A stretch of 51,760 nt of DNA from assembly GCA_903899985.1 (NCBI GenBank), contig CAIULL010000262.1:1-51760 (forward strand), written 5' to 3'. Of the stretch, positions 41,981-51,760 are shown piece after piece. Each line of letters opens with the position of its first letter. Position 1 is the stretch's first letter. This DNA comes from an uncultured Schlesneria sp. (GTDB taxonomy: Bacteria > Planctomycetota > Planctomycetia > Planctomycetales > Planctomycetaceae). A program made the position numbers and the translations under genes. The notes under the pieces are model-generated. The model saw only the letters and a program-made list of their open reading frames with translations, did no database searches and was not told where the DNA came from.

Positions 41981-43041
41981 GGTTTCAATTTCTTTCCACG
42001 ATTGCGTTCATCAGACGAAATTCAAAAAAACAACGAATGCAGTCATTGAAGACGAAGATGACATGCGACAACGACAAGAAGCTTCTGTTGCATAATCCAA
42101 AGGAGCGAACTTCAGGGCCTGAATCGGAAAAAAGCAATATTTGTCCGCAAAAGGAATCGATCATGGGCGCGTATGGCAACGCTCACATGGGCGTGTGGTT
42201 AAAGTTAGTTCGTTAAGTTGTGTTACGAGGCACAATGGGGCGATTCGAGTTGTTGCAAAATCACATTCATTGCGCTGGATGAGGTGTAATGTATATGTGT
42301 GTTTCAAAAAAGAGTTCAATGGCAGGTCTCCTCGCCTCGGACCTATTGGACTTTCTGATCGTGTTTTCTGTTTCCGGGGAGTGGGATTTCATTGAAGCGA
42401 CATTTTGAGGTGAATTCAAGTCGGGTATTGGAAAATTCAAGAAATATTTATGGTTTCATCTTTCCCCTTAGTTGATGGCGCAAGTTCGATAACGCTCCCT
42501 TCGAGGTTCGCAATCCGAAGATGTGTTGGAAAATGAATTCATCTCAAGTGCTGAGGTGTATCAAAATAGTTTTGTGTATGCAGACGCCACTGAACGTAAC
42601 GAGATGCAGGGTACGGTGGTGTGTACATGAGTGTACTTGATTGCGGGATTGCGATTGTTATCCGGATTTGTTGAGGCTTCAGACGTCGGTTCTGAGGACG
42701 GACTCTGCGAATTGGTCTCGGCTTTATGTTTTTTAACTTGTCGACGTTACGAATCTGCGGCGAAGAAATGGATCGATGAAGGATTTGAATAATCCGTGAA
42801 GTGAAATCGAAGGTTTTGATTCTTCAGCGATCGTAGTAATTGATTGCGCGAAACCGTTCTCGTCAGCATCTTCTCAGCATGTTGAAACAAGATGCTACCT
42901 GACGACGCTTTTATGGAAGCTCGCGACTCAGCTGAAAGCAAAAGGCTGGCAGCGGCTTTAACTGTCGGCGTCGGACGCGGCGAACGAATTGAGCAGGAAT
43001 CGTCGAAGGAAGTTTACCCGTTGGAGCGTGGCACGTGGGAA
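41981..43041. other. About 1 kb without recognisable gene
   Basis: The longest empty stretch of the window. It should contain the promoter of the giant gene (start 41980) near its left end. The rest (42100-43041) has only short frames without motifs, is moderately AT-rich around 42400-42600, and shows no palindrome, RNA gene or tandem repeat that I can support. Confidence 0.5.
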
Positions 43042-44439
43042 TTACACCCGACTTAATGTCCCGGATTGCCCGCCGAATGAATCGGTTTCGACGCCGAGTC
43101 GCTGCAAGATCGTTACGAACAGTTTCGACAGTGGAAGCTCTTCCACTTCTACCTTTGCAGTCCATCCTGCATCCGTATCAATCCCTGCGCCGGCCTGGTT
43201 GTCTTCATTGCCTTTGCCGAACTTGAGATATCGGCCATTTTTAAAGCCAAGGTTCTTGCCGCCGGCTGAAATGATCGGATAGTTGCGTGAAAGGTGAAAA
43301 CTGCTGGAAGCAGAACCATGCATGGCCAGCGTATTGTCAAGCATATTCCCTTGCCCAGTCGGCTCAGGCGTCTCCTTCAATCGCTGCACGAAGCGACCGA
43401 ACTCCTCCGCCTGGTAACGATTATACGTACCAAGGTTTTTCCAGCCGTCAGGCTTCTTAACTTCGTGAGTCAGGCCATGAGCGCCATGAAGTCCAACGGC
43501 GAGTGACAACAAATCATGCGGGCCTTCGCCATTTTCTCGACCCAATTGAAACGTTGCCACTCGAGTTGAATCACTGAGGAACGCGAGATAGATCAGTTCG
43601 TACATCGTCTGGAAATACAGTCGCGCTTCTTTGGGTTCAGCATCCAGATGCAAATTGCGGGTATCTACCTCAGGGATCGGCGATTCGATCCACTTTTGAG
43701 CCTTCGCAAGCTTCAGTTCTGTATCGCGCACGGCGTCAAGATACTGCTTGAGCGTCTCTTGATCGCGGGTGGAAAGCTGGCGTCCCAGCGATCGAGTGTT
43801 GTCGATCAGAAGATCGAGGGCGCTCTTGCTTCTTGCCAGTTTTGCGGCTGCGTCTTTGCCGCTCGTTACAAACAGCATGTCGAAGATTTCTTTTGGCTTA
43901 TTCATCGCAGGAATCGGCCGACCTTCACGATTAAAAGACTGGGTCTGGGCACCCCGAGGGCCGCCAACGCCCCCGTTCGTCGACATCACCAGCGACGAAT
44001 GTCGAGTGAAGTCGCCGGCATGCTCGGCGTACACCTGATCAAGCGAGATTGAATTCTGATACGGGCCCTCACCTCCGATGGGAGCCCCCGTCAAATACTG
44101 ATCGGCATTGGAGTGTCCGTGAACCTGTCTTGCGGCTGGGTGTGACAGCCCTGAGTAGATCGTGATTTCACTGCGTAATGGCTCGAGCACATCGAGCACT
44201 TTGGTCAATTGGAAATCTTTTTCGCCACCCCGTGGGAACCAGCTCCAATCCTGCCACGCGGGGTCGGATTTGAGTGGCAGGCCGACACCGTCAGGGTGAT
44301 AGATACTGACAAACCGTTTCGGAGATTCTTCCGCGCCCGAGCCAGCCGCAGCATACGATTCAAACCATGGCAAAGCCAAAGCCAGACCGGTACCGCGAAG
44401 AAAGGCCCTGCGACTTAGCAATATCGAATGGGTATTCAT
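43042..44439 (-). CDS. DUF1552 family protein
   Basis: 465 residues. N-terminal twin-arginine signal LLSRRAFLRGTGLALALPWFE. The DUF1552 body includes VSIYHPDGVG, ITIYSGLSHPAARQVHGHSNADQYLTG (cut here), GVGGPRGAQTQSFN, and LGRENGEGPHDLLSLAVGLHG, ending in the family's DNTLAMHGSASSSFHLSRNY and GRYLKF blocks. Function unknown; the family is almost always encoded next to a DUF1592/1588/1587/1585 cytochrome protein, as here: the partner's stop is 16 bp upstream. Both are thought to act in the periplasm. ATG 44439. Confidence 0.92.
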   Translation of the reverse strand: MNTHSILLSRRAFLRGTGLALALPWFESYAAAGSGAEESPKRFVSIYHPDGVGLPLKSDPAWQDWSWFPRGGEKDFQLTKVLDVLEPLRSEITIYSGLSHPAARQVHGHSNADQYLTGAPIGGEGPYQNSISLDQVYAEHAGDFTRHSSLVMSTNGGVGGPRGAQTQSFNREGRPIPAMNKPKEIFDMLFVTSGKDAAAKLARSKSALDLLIDNTRSLGRQLSTRDQETLKQYLDAVRDTELKLAKAQKWIESPIPEVDTRNLHLDAEPKEARLYFQTMYELIYLAFLSDSTRVATFQLGRENGEGPHDLLSLAVGLHGAHGLTHEVKKPDGWKNLGTYNRYQAEEFGRFVQRLKETPEPTGQGNMLDNTLAMHGSASSSFHLSRNYPIISAGGKNLGFKNGRYLKFGKGNEDNQAGAGIDTDAGWTAKVEVEELPLSKLFVTILQRLGVETDSFGGQSGTLSRV

Positions 44440-44455
44440 CGTCTGTTCCTGACTC

Positions 44456-47083
44456 TTACTTCGAATTGAAGAGGCGACTCCTGATCATCAGTTCGATCAG
44501 ATCACCCAGGCGGTCATCACGTTGTCTCAATTGTGCGGTCAAACTGTCAATGTCAGCACGGTCACCGAAAGAAATCGGTCGGCCAAGAGCGTAAGCCGTC
44601 AGCTTATGTACCATTGCCCGGGCAAATTGATCTTGTCGGTCCGTGAGCAAATATTTCTTGAGCCCATCCATGCCGGACAGCGTCTGCCGATTGAACAATT
44701 CTGACGTCGCATCGACAGGCTTGTCCTTGATTAGAGTCCGGTAGACGCCAATCGCATCATAGTTTTCAAACGCGATCCCCCACGGATCGATCCGTGAGTG
44801 ACACGAGAGACATGCCGATTTATTCCGGTGATCCGCAATCCGTTCTTTGAGTGTCATTTTCAAAATCTCCGGATTCGTCAGGTCGACTTCCGGGACATTC
44901 GGCGGTGGAGGTGGTGGTGGATCGTCAAGGATGCGTTTCAGCATCCAGACGCCTCGCTTCAGCGGGTGAGAATCTTTACCGTCGGAATTCATGGCCAGGA
45001 TCGCAGCCCCCGTCAACAGGCCGCCGCGATTCGTTTCAGAAGTGATGTCCACTTTGCGGAAATGAGGTCCGAAAACCCCTGGAATGCCATAATGTGCCGC
45101 CAGTCGTTCATTGACGAGGGCGTAATCGGAATGAATGAAGTCCATAATGCTATGGTTCTGCCTTAAGACTTCTTCGAAGAAGGCGATTGGTTCCTCATGC
45201 ATCGCGTCTTTCAATGAGCTGTCCGTGACGTGTGTCACACTGTTCAGACGATCCAGGCCCAGCCATTGCTCAACGAAGTTCTGAGAGAATCGTCTCGAAC
45301 GAGGGTCTTTCAGCATTCGCTTGACTTGACCCGTCAGGACCTCTGGCTCGCGTAGCTTTCCATGCTCCGCCAGCGCCAGCAGTTCGTCATCGGGAATACT
45401 GGACCACAGAAAAAATGAGAGGCGGCTGGCTAACTCCAGCTCACTGATATTTCCCGGGGAATTTGTTTCCTCCGATTCTACTCGTTGAGTCAGATAGAGG
45501 AACTCCGGCGTGGCCAGCGACGTCGCCAGGACTTCCAGCATGGTCTCTTCGAATGTCGAGAATCCTGGCCGGTACTTCAAGAATAGAGCCATGAACAGGT
45601 CGACTTCCTGGGCAGTGACAGGGCGACGCCAGACGCGTCTCAAGAATCGGTTCAGGACTTCGCGGCCGTAGACTTCCTGATCACCCTTGTTATCGCTGGG
45701 GATGAAGATGTCTGTGTGAGTTTTTGGCGGCCATTGTTCGTAGAACGGAGCACTGATTTCAATGTGGTCGATCAGAACGTTCAGGCGTTCACCCTTGCCC
45801 CGTGTATTCGAGACATTCTGGATATGCAGGAACTCGTCCCGCCGAGGAAATGTTGTCGCGAGTTTCCGGAACGGATTGCGCTGGATATCGCTCAGCGGGA
45901 TATCGAAGTGAATAAACTGCGGGTTGTCTCCAGACTCCGTCACGGGAATGTCACGCTCACTAACGACCTGCGAGAAGTTGGCGTTGTTGCTGGTGTGGGC
46001 GCTGAAACGTAGACGCAGGCTCGCATACTCGTCAGGGTTCATCGTCGAGCGTCCGGCTCGAATACGAACCCGCATGATTCCTTCGTCGGGAAGAAAACGA
46101 TCCAGGTCCAGTTTCAGCTCTTTGGATTGGGGAAGAACCAGCACCACGGGCGAAACCGCCGGAGTTTGCCCGAAAACAGCCTCTGGCTGAGGCGTCGACT
46201 TTCCGTTAGCGAATTGAACACGAGTTCCTGTCTCACGATTAAACAGATGCGGCTGATTCCTGTGCTTGCGATCGTTGTCTTCACTCTTCTCAAATAACTT
46301 GGCATCCTTTCCGGACATCGTCTTATTCATCTCTTCCTGCATCGAGATGACGTAGGTGACGGCTTGCGGACGCTCTCCAATCACAGTGGCTCGCTTAAGT
46401 GCTTTAAGACCCATTTCACGATACGTCTCGAACTGCATGGCAGACATCTGCAGCAATTCTGAGCTATTCTTGAAGCCGTCTTCAGACGCAGTTTCCGGCG
46501 GCAAAGGATTCGCCAAGGCATAAGGCAGGCCAAGAAGGTCCTGCAGGGCATAGTTGTATTCGTACTTCGTCAGCCGACGAAAAGACGAATGGACCTTGCT
46601 TTCGCGACGAATAAGAGACGCCTTTGTCAGTTCACCGCTCAGCCAATCCGCAATCTTACCGCGATCGGCGTCGGCCAGGGCGTAGTCAGGTGCGTCCTCG
46701 GGGGGCATGACAGAGTTGCTGATGACGTTGTAGACCTCGCGCCATCGCTCAACGTCAGTACCAGTCAGCAGGTCAGGAGTCAGTTGATCGATACGAAGTC
46801 GGCCCTCGGACTTCTCGGGGCCATGACAGGCGAGACAGCTTTTGAACAGCACAGGTGCCACCGACGTCCGAAAGTCATCAACGTTCGCCGTCGGAAGGCC
46901 GTCGGCGGGCTTCATATCTAACGATGGTTCTTTCAAAAATCGGGATCTGGCCCGCCCCCGCTCTTTGGCCGTTTTTAAAGTCAGTGGAGCGTCCTGGCCA
47001 TCAGCAGCCGAGACCAAGCCTGCGATCCCGAACACAAGCAGAATAGTAATTGAGAAAGTCTTCATAGGCGGCTTCTGGTTCAT
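44456..47083 (-). CDS. DUF1592/DUF1588/DUF1587/DUF1585/DUF1595 planctomycete cytochrome
   Basis: 875 residues from ATG 47083; ATG 47065 is equally possible since the signal peptide is MKTFSITILLVFGIAGLVSA. Residues about 80-180 form a planctomycete cytochrome c module with heme motif CLACH (FKSCLACHGPEKSEGRLRID). Next come DUF1587 (FRRLTKYEYNYALQDLLG), DUF1595 (RFLRRVWRRPVTAQEVDLFM), DUF1592 (EFLYLTQRVE...ELASRLSFFLWSSIPDDELL), DUF1588 (VNERLAAHYGIPGV, LKRGVWML) and DUF1585 at the end (GRPISFGDRADIDSL). A second CxxCH (CLSCH, before SRIDPWGIAFENYDAIG) lies in the C-terminal part. Probably a periplasmic redox protein partnered with the DUF1552 protein 16 bp downstream. A PPPPPP run precedes NVPEVDL. 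Confidence 0.92.
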   Translation of the reverse strand: MNQKPPMKTFSITILLVFGIAGLVSAADGQDAPLTLKTAKERGRARSRFLKEPSLDMKPADGLPTANVDDFRTSVAPVLFKSCLACHGPEKSEGRLRIDQLTPDLLTGTDVERWREVYNVISNSVMPPEDAPDYALADADRGKIADWLSGELTKASLIRRESKVHSSFRRLTKYEYNYALQDLLGLPYALANPLPPETASEDGFKNSSELLQMSAMQFETYREMGLKALKRATVIGERPQAVTYVISMQEEMNKTMSGKDAKLFEKSEDNDRKHRNQPHLFNRETGTRVQFANGKSTPQPEAVFGQTPAVSPVVLVLPQSKELKLDLDRFLPDEGIMRVRIRAGRSTMNPDEYASLRLRFSAHTSNNANFSQVVSERDIPVTESGDNPQFIHFDIPLSDIQRNPFRKLATTFPRRDEFLHIQNVSNTRGKGERLNVLIDHIEISAPFYEQWPPKTHTDIFIPSDNKGDQEVYGREVLNRFLRRVWRRPVTAQEVDLFMALFLKYRPGFSTFEETMLEVLATSLATPEFLYLTQRVESEETNSPGNISELELASRLSFFLWSSIPDDELLALAEHGKLREPEVLTGQVKRMLKDPRSRRFSQNFVEQWLGLDRLNSVTHVTDSSLKDAMHEEPIAFFEEVLRQNHSIMDFIHSDYALVNERLAAHYGIPGVFGPHFRKVDITSETNRGGLLTGAAILAMNSDGKDSHPLKRGVWMLKRILDDPPPPPPPNVPEVDLTNPEILKMTLKERIADHRNKSACLSCHSRIDPWGIAFENYDAIGVYRTLIKDKPVDATSELFNRQTLSGMDGLKKYLLTDRQDQFARAMVHKLTAYALGRPISFGDRADIDSLTAQLRQRDDRLGDLIELMIRSRLFNSK

Positions 47084-47589
47084 CGCCAGCTTCTGAGTCC
47101 GATGGTGAGTGCTGGCAAAGAGGCGGCTAAGCGGAAGGAATAATCGGCAGGGGATTTCAGGTTGGCGCGATTTCAGCACCTCTGTCACGCAGACATCAGT
47201 ACGAAACCCGATTCAGTATATCAGGGCCGAGCAATTGCAACTACAGCCGGAGACCGGAGCTGTTTTTCGGGGCAAGGGTCGGGTGGCCGAGTCGCCGACG
47301 ACGAAAGACGGCTCCTGTTGCCTGTTGAGCGCCCCCATCAAAACGACACGCTGCGGACATTGCACGTTCGAAATCAAGTCACACGGTTCGTGTGAAATCT
47401 TTCGCCGACATGTCGATGTGCCATTGCTTCGGAGTCCTCGGAAAAACTGCATCTTGCAATCGGCGTTCGTTGTGTCGCTCGGCACCGCTTGACGTAAGGC
47501 CGTCACGCAGCGTCACGGTTTTCGGTTTAGTCCCTGTTTTCCTCGCGAAACATCCTTTACAGCGTTGCCTGTAAGGGGAAGGTTAGTCC
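47084..47589. other. Intergenic region between two minus-strand genes
   Basis: 506 bp between the DUF1592 gene start and the stop of the esterase gene. A partial inverted repeat (cctttacag / ctgtaaggg, about 47550-47577) just beyond the esterase stop may act as a weak terminator; no T-run follows. Frames here carry no motifs. Confidence 0.4.
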
Positions 47590-50193
47590 TTATGGTTTCC
47601 GGCCTTCAACCGTCAGGTTGCGACGATAAATCTTCGTACCGTGCGCGATGTACAGTGTGCTGTGGTCTGGGCCGGCAAGAATGCAGGTTGTCAGGGGCTG
47701 ATCCTTATCGACTTTCGGCAGCACGCCACATGGGCGTCCCGTCGGATCGAAGATCTGAACGCCAAGATCGCTCGTTACATAGAAGCGACCGATTTTGTCG
47801 ACCGCCATCCCGTCCCCTTTTGAATTCTGGAGATATGGAGGTGGCTCGTTGAATTTGAATTCCCCTTTCGGATCGATCGGCAAACGCATGGGCATCGTCG
47901 GCATTTTCGCATCGAGAATTCCGCCCGCGTTGACCCGGAATGTCCAGGTATGAGTTCCCCCGTAGTCCGAGACCGCAAGCGTACCGCCGTCAGGCGACAG
48001 CGCGATGCCATTCGGCTTGCTGATGCCGGTATCAACCGCTTTGATTTCGCCGGTCTGCGGATTGATCCGTGTCACCTGCTGTGTGCCGGTCTCTGTGATC
48101 AGAATGAAGCCGTCATTCGTCACTGCCAGATCATTGGGTTTGACCCCTTCCGCGACGACTTTCACCTCGCCGTTTATTGGGTTGATCGAGATCACTCGGT
48201 TCTTCGCTCCCTGGCAAGCATAGAGCAACGAACCATCAGGATTGAATTCCAGTCCACTGACGGATTCTTTGCAAATTTCCGTGCGAGTCCCATCGGTTGC
48301 GATGCGGACGACCGACGGTGCTTTCATGTCGCAGAAGTAAACGTTGCCTGCTTTGTCCGAGCACAAAGCATCGGCGAATCCGAGACCGTCTGCCAGGACT
48401 TCCCAAGACTGCCCGCGGATCAGCAGATTCAGTAGCGTGAGATCGCCCCCAAGGTCCCCCTTGGTATCGAGCACCGGCGTATAGGCATCCTTCCTCCACA
48501 ACCACTTCATCGCGTCCGGAAACTTCGCACCGCCAAAGTCGGCGTTATGAGCGTAGCCTTCCGCCCAGTCGAAGCGGACGTCGTAGCCCATGTACTGCAA
48601 GGCTGACGCCATCAGTTGATTGGCCCACGGCCAGCTTCCAAACGCGTTGTTGACATCACCACTCGTGTCGGCCATGTAGACACGGATCGGCTTCGGCTCA
48701 GTCTTGCGAACCAGCGACGGATAAACATTGCCGCCCCGTAAATTCGTAAAGCTGCCGACGCTCGAATAGACCTTGCGGAAGTAGTCCGTTCGCTCCCAGG
48801 CCGCCGTGAATGCACAGATCGCACCCGAGCTTGACCCGCCAATTGCGTGCATCTCGGGGTCGTCCGAGATGGAATACTTCTTACGCACCTCCGGGATGAT
48901 CTCTTCCAGCAGGAAGCGGACGTAACGATCGCCAAGGCCGTCGTATTCGAGGCTCCGATTCGAGTGCTTACCCTTCTCCTGGGGCTTGTCTTTCTCGTGA
49001 CCCGGGTTGATGAAGACCGCGATCGTCGGGGGCATCTCTCCACGAGCGATCAAGTTGTCGAACACCGTCGGTACTCGCCAGCGACCATTGACGTTCTTCA
49101 TCCCCTCGCCATCCTGGAATACCATCAATGCTGCCGGGGTGTCGGACTTGTTTTGAGCAGGCACGTACACCGACCAGTCGCGGGTGGTATTGGCGAAAAT
49201 CTTTGATTCAAAGACAGGCATCTGTTCGACGGTCCCTTTTGGCACGTCATTTTTCGCAACCGCATCCGGATGAGGTTCCCAGGCAGGCTTGGTCTCTACG
49301 ACCGGGATGTTCGTGCTTTCGGCGGTATCGTCCCACAACCACTTCAAAGCGTCGGGCAGGATCTCCCCACCCCATTTGCCGCTGTGTCCCCCCTCTGTCA
49401 TTTCGAGCTTGTACTTGTAGCCCGCGAATTGCAGTGCTGCCGCGAGATCCTGATTCCCGAGCGGCCAATTACCATGCAGGTTATTGACATCATCGCGTCC
49501 TTCCTGCAGATAGACCTTGATGGCCTTTGGCTTGTTCTTCGTTTTTCGGACGAGTCCCGGATAGGCCCAGCCGCCGCGGATGTTGGTGAAGCTGCCAATG
49601 TGACTGAGCACTTTTCCGAATTGATCTGGCTTTTCCCACGCGACCGTAAAAGCACAGATGCCGCTCGATGAGATGCCGCAGACGGCTCGCTTCGCCGGGT
49701 CGCTGGAAACATTCAGTCCCTTCAGTGCAACAGGCAGAAATTCCTCAATCAGGAAGTTCGCATACCGATCCCCCATTGAGTCATACTCGAACGACCGATT
49801 ACTGCGATCTTTTGCTCCTTTGGCCGTTGCAACGATATTGCCCGGATTCACAAACACCGCAATCGTTACCGGCATTTTCTTCTGATGAATGAGGTTATCG
49901 AACACGATCGGTACCCGAAAACCGCCCTTCACATTCGAGTATCCGCCGCCATCCATGAATACCATCAGCGCCGCCGGTTCATCTGCCTTATATTGGGCCG
50001 GAACGTAAACGCTGTAGTCGCGATTCGTCCCCGGAAAAACCTTGCTGTCAGTGAAGGTCCCCGAGGTGATCTGACCCTGCGGCACCCCCGGTTGCACAAC
50101 TCGATCGGGATGGTCTTGAGCGTCCGTTTCGCAAACGAAACAAACGGCAAAGAAACACAGACAGATCAAACCATGCTTGAGATGTTTCATCAC
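47590..50193 (-). CDS. Secreted double esterase with C-terminal SMP-30/gluconolactonase propeller
   Basis: 867 residues. Signal peptide at 1-25 (LICLCFFAVCFVCETDA). Two successive alpha/beta-hydrolase domains of the enterochelin-esterase/feruloyl-esterase-like (esterase D) type: domain 1 (about 40-290) with GISSSG around Ser176 and His270 (TEGGHSGKWGG); domain 2 (about 320-570) with GGSSSG around Ser455 and His549 (AEGYAHNADFGG). They share YSVYVPAQ/WSVYVPAQ, ALMVF-DG, YDSMGDRYANFL/YDGLGDRYVRFL and SSSGxICAF blocks, so they arose by duplication. Residues about 580-867 form an SMP-30/gluconolactonase beta-propeller (DKAGNVYFCDMKAPSVVRIA, TETGTQQVTRINPQTGE). Likely removes ester groups from plant or algal glycans and may open a lactone. 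Both active sites look complete. Confidence 0.88.
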   Translation of the reverse strand: MMKHLKHGLICLCFFAVCFVCETDAQDHPDRVVQPGVPQGQITSGTFTDSKVFPGTNRDYSVYVPAQYKADEPAALMVFMDGGGYSNVKGGFRVPIVFDNLIHQKKMPVTIAVFVNPGNIVATAKGAKDRSNRSFEYDSMGDRYANFLIEEFLPVALKGLNVSSDPAKRAVCGISSSGICAFTVAWEKPDQFGKVLSHIGSFTNIRGGWAYPGLVRKTKNKPKAIKVYLQEGRDDVNNLHGNWPLGNQDLAAALQFAGYKYKLEMTEGGHSGKWGGEILPDALKWLWDDTAESTNIPVVETKPAWEPHPDAVAKNDVPKGTVEQMPVFESKIFANTTRDWSVYVPAQNKSDTPAALMVFQDGEGMKNVNGRWRVPTVFDNLIARGEMPPTIAVFINPGHEKDKPQEKGKHSNRSLEYDGLGDRYVRFLLEEIIPEVRKKYSISDDPEMHAIGGSSSGAICAFTAAWERTDYFRKVYSSVGSFTNLRGGNVYPSLVRKTEPKPIRVYMADTSGDVNNAFGSWPWANQLMASALQYMGYDVRFDWAEGYAHNADFGGAKFPDAMKWLWRKDAYTPVLDTKGDLGGDLTLLNLLIRGQSWEVLADGLGFADALCSDKAGNVYFCDMKAPSVVRIATDGTRTEICKESVSGLEFNPDGSLLYACQGAKNRVISINPINGEVKVVAEGVKPNDLAVTNDGFILITETGTQQVTRINPQTGEIKAVDTGISKPNGIALSPDGGTLAVSDYGGTHTWTFRVNAGGILDAKMPTMPMRLPIDPKGEFKFNEPPPYLQNSKGDGMAVDKIGRFYVTSDLGVQIFDPTGRPCGVLPKVDKDQPLTTCILAGPDHSTLYIAHGTKIYRRNLTVEGRKP

Positions 50194-50324
50194 AGGGTTC
50201 CAGGTTGTTGAACGATGTTTGTTGTGGGATGAGTGACGCCGTCGACCGATACCCCATCGATTCTATCGAACAACCGCACCAATCCGCCAACGTGAGGCAG
50301 GGGGACTTTGCTAATGAACCGCAA

Positions 50325-51760
50325 CTACTTTCCTGCCGGGAAATGTTCACGCAAATAATTCGTCATCAACGAATAGAAGTGGAAAACCGTGTTCTTCCCT
50401 TCATTGATCGCATGGGATCGTGCCGGATAAGGCATCACGGTGAACCGCTTGTTGTGGGCGATCAGCTCATTGATCAGCATCTCGGTCCCCTGGTAGTGGC
50501 CGTTGTCGTCTCCGGTACCGTGAATAAGCAACAGATTCCCTTTTAGCTGATTCGCATATGTAATCGGCGAACCGAGCCGATAGCCGTCAGCGTTATCCGC
50601 CGGCAAGCCCATATAACGTTCCTGATAGATCGTGTCGTACAGCAATTGATCTGCATTGGGGGCCACTGCGATCGCCGTATGATAAAGGTCGGGATAGTGA
50701 AAAATGGCGTTCAGGCTCATGCTGCCACCGCCGCTCCATCCCCAGATCCCGACGCGATCCGAATCCGCGTAACTCCAGCGTTTGAGCAAGGCTCGTGCGG
50801 CTGCAGCCTGTTCTTCCGGTGCGATGATGCCAATCTTGCGATAGACACACTTTCGCCATTCTCGCCCGCGTGGTGTATTGGTCCCCCGATTATCCACGCT
50901 GGCGACCAGAAAACCCTGCTGGGCGAGCATCCAATGCCACAGCCCGCGCGATCCCTGCCAGGAGTCCTGCACTGTCTGGCCGTGCGGCTCGCCGTAGACA
51001 TAAAACAGTAATGGATACTTTTTATTTTGATTCGTCGACGGAGGTTTCAGACACCAGCCGTCGAGAAGGATGTCGTTCCCGATATCGACTCGAAAGAATT
51101 CGGCAGTGGGCCGGTCAAGGCGTGCGAGTTTTTCCTTGAGCTTCGCGTTGTCGGTCAATACGCGAACCCGGCTGTGATCCGCCAGCCGAATCAGTTCAAC
51201 CACCGGTGGTGTCGTGAATGTCGAATATTTGTGGATCGCCCAGTTCGCATCGGGCGAAACGTCGTAGGTATGCCAGCCTGGTTGGCTCATCGGCGAAAGT
51301 CGTTCTGGTTTCCCTCCAGCCAGTTTCCCCCCGTCGAGCGGCACTCGATACAGGTAGCGCTGGGTCGGATTGTCCGGTGACGCCGCAAAGTACAGCCACC
51401 CATGAGCCTCGTCGATCGCTTCCACGCGTAGTACATCGAATTCGCCGCTGGTGACTGTGCTCAGTTCACCCCCATCGACACCAGCCCGATAGGCATGCCG
51501 CCAGCCGTTCCGTTCGCTCAACCAGACGAACCCCTTGCCGTTGTCGATCCACCGCACGGGGTTCTCATTCTCCAGCCAGGTCGGATCAGACTCTGTGAGA
51601 ACTGTTCGAATAGCCGCAGTCTTCACGTCCCATAGCAAGACTCGGTTAATGTTTTGCAGGCGATTCATCTGCTGGACGAGAATCGCGCTGCCGTCAGTGG
51701 TCCACTCCATCTGGGGCAAATAGTGTTCACGCGAATCGCCCGGCAGATCCAGCCAGCGAA
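50325..51760 (-). CDS. Prolyl oligopeptidase family (S9, DPP-IV-like) peptidase, 5' cut by window edge
   Basis: The frame continues to the right edge; internal codons RWLDLPGDSREHYLPQM precede the visible MEWT, typical of DPP-IV propellers. About 478 residues are present. The first part is the end of the beta-propeller (VLLWDVKTAAIRTVLTE, WLSERNGWRHAY). The C-terminal hydrolase is complete: GWSGGGSMSLNAI (nucleophile Ser), LLIHGTGDDNGHY (Asp), YPARSHAI (His). The family removes N-terminal dipeptides or cuts after proline; the GREWRKCVYRKIG segment is common in bacterial DPP-IV. Probably secreted, but the N-terminus is outside the window. Confidence 0.9.
   Translation of the reverse strand, partial: RWLDLPGDSREHYLPQMEWTTDGSAILVQQMNRLQNINRVLLWDVKTAAIRTVLTESDPTWLENENPVRWIDNGKGFVWLSERNGWRHAYRAGVDGGELSTVTSGEFDVLRVEAIDEAHGWLYFAASPDNPTQRYLYRVPLDGGKLAGGKPERLSPMSQPGWHTYDVSPDANWAIHKYSTFTTPPVVELIRLADHSRVRVLTDNAKLKEKLARLDRPTAEFFRVDIGNDILLDGWCLKPPSTNQNKKYPLLFYVYGEPHGQTVQDSWQGSRGLWHWMLAQQGFLVASVDNRGTNTPRGREWRKCVYRKIGIIAPEEQAAAARALLKRWSYADSDRVGIWGWSGGGSMSLNAIFHYPDLYHTAIAVAPNADQLLYDTIYQERYMGLPADNADGYRLGSPITYANQLKGNLLLIHGTGDDNGHYQGTEMLINELIAHNKRFTVMPYPARSHAINEGKNTVFHFYSLMTNYLREHFPAGK

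Overview
The window reads as a planctomycete chromosome (Planctomycetales, probably Planctomycetaceae). It carries several families typical of that phylum: DUF1501 proteins, a DUF1552 + DUF1592-type cytochrome pair, PEP-CTERM exosortase substrates, a giant dockerin-ended protein with an LEPR-XLL-like N-terminus, a secreted sulfatase and a sialate O-acetylesterase relic. No rRNA, complete tRNA or CRISPR array was recognised. Identifications come from motif reading alone, without database searches.

Layout. 1-5.2 kb: end of a DUF1501 gene, two paralogous PEP-CTERM genes on the minus strand, a secreted choloylglycine-hydrolase-like Ntn amidase and a third PEP-CTERM gene. 5.2-12.7 kb: housekeeping and catabolic genes (VOC protein, SdpI-like membrane protein, LOG-family protein, IlvD/Edd sugar-acid dehydratase, creatininase-family amidohydrolase, SSS symporter). 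12.7-13.1 kb: the decayed 3' end of a sialate O-acetylesterase gene. 13.1-18.2 kb: a minus-strand run pepA - hisH - MFS transporter - response regulator - Gfo/Idh oxidoreductase. 18.6-21.3 kb: a DUF1501 protein and a secreted transglutaminase-like protein.

21.3-32.2 kb is an accessory island. It holds many short unknown genes, a C-type-lectin-like secreted protein, the remains of a type I restriction system (hsdS 3' fragment and full-length hsdR, no hsdM), a protein with the R-S-E signature of ADP-ribosyltransferases, and a tightly packed operon of XRE regulator, 'WHYT...WFS' family protein (possibly also ART-fold) and tyrosine recombinase. That operon begins at a perfect 18-bp palindrome overlapping its likely promoter. 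The recombinase frame runs through a strong terminator hairpin and the 3' half of a tRNA gene, the probable attachment core. A 23-bp sequence from the recombinase tail recurs at 22.1 kb, so an older related element probably left its end there. The most interesting unit is this regulator / ART-like / recombinase operon next to the R-S-E ADP-ribosyltransferase candidate and the orphan HsdR: it looks like a defence or toxin-antitoxin cargo tied to the mobility gene.

32.2-51.8 kb returns to typical planctomycete content: sulfatase, a lysine-rich secreted protein, a twice-frameshifted secreted-protein pseudogene, the 2025-residue propeller/FN3/LamG/dockerin protein, the DUF1552 and DUF1592 cytochrome pair, a double esterase-SMP-30 fusion, and a prolyl-oligopeptidase-family (S9) peptidase cut by the right edge. 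Genes here are well spaced, with several 400-1000 bp stretches without recognisable content.
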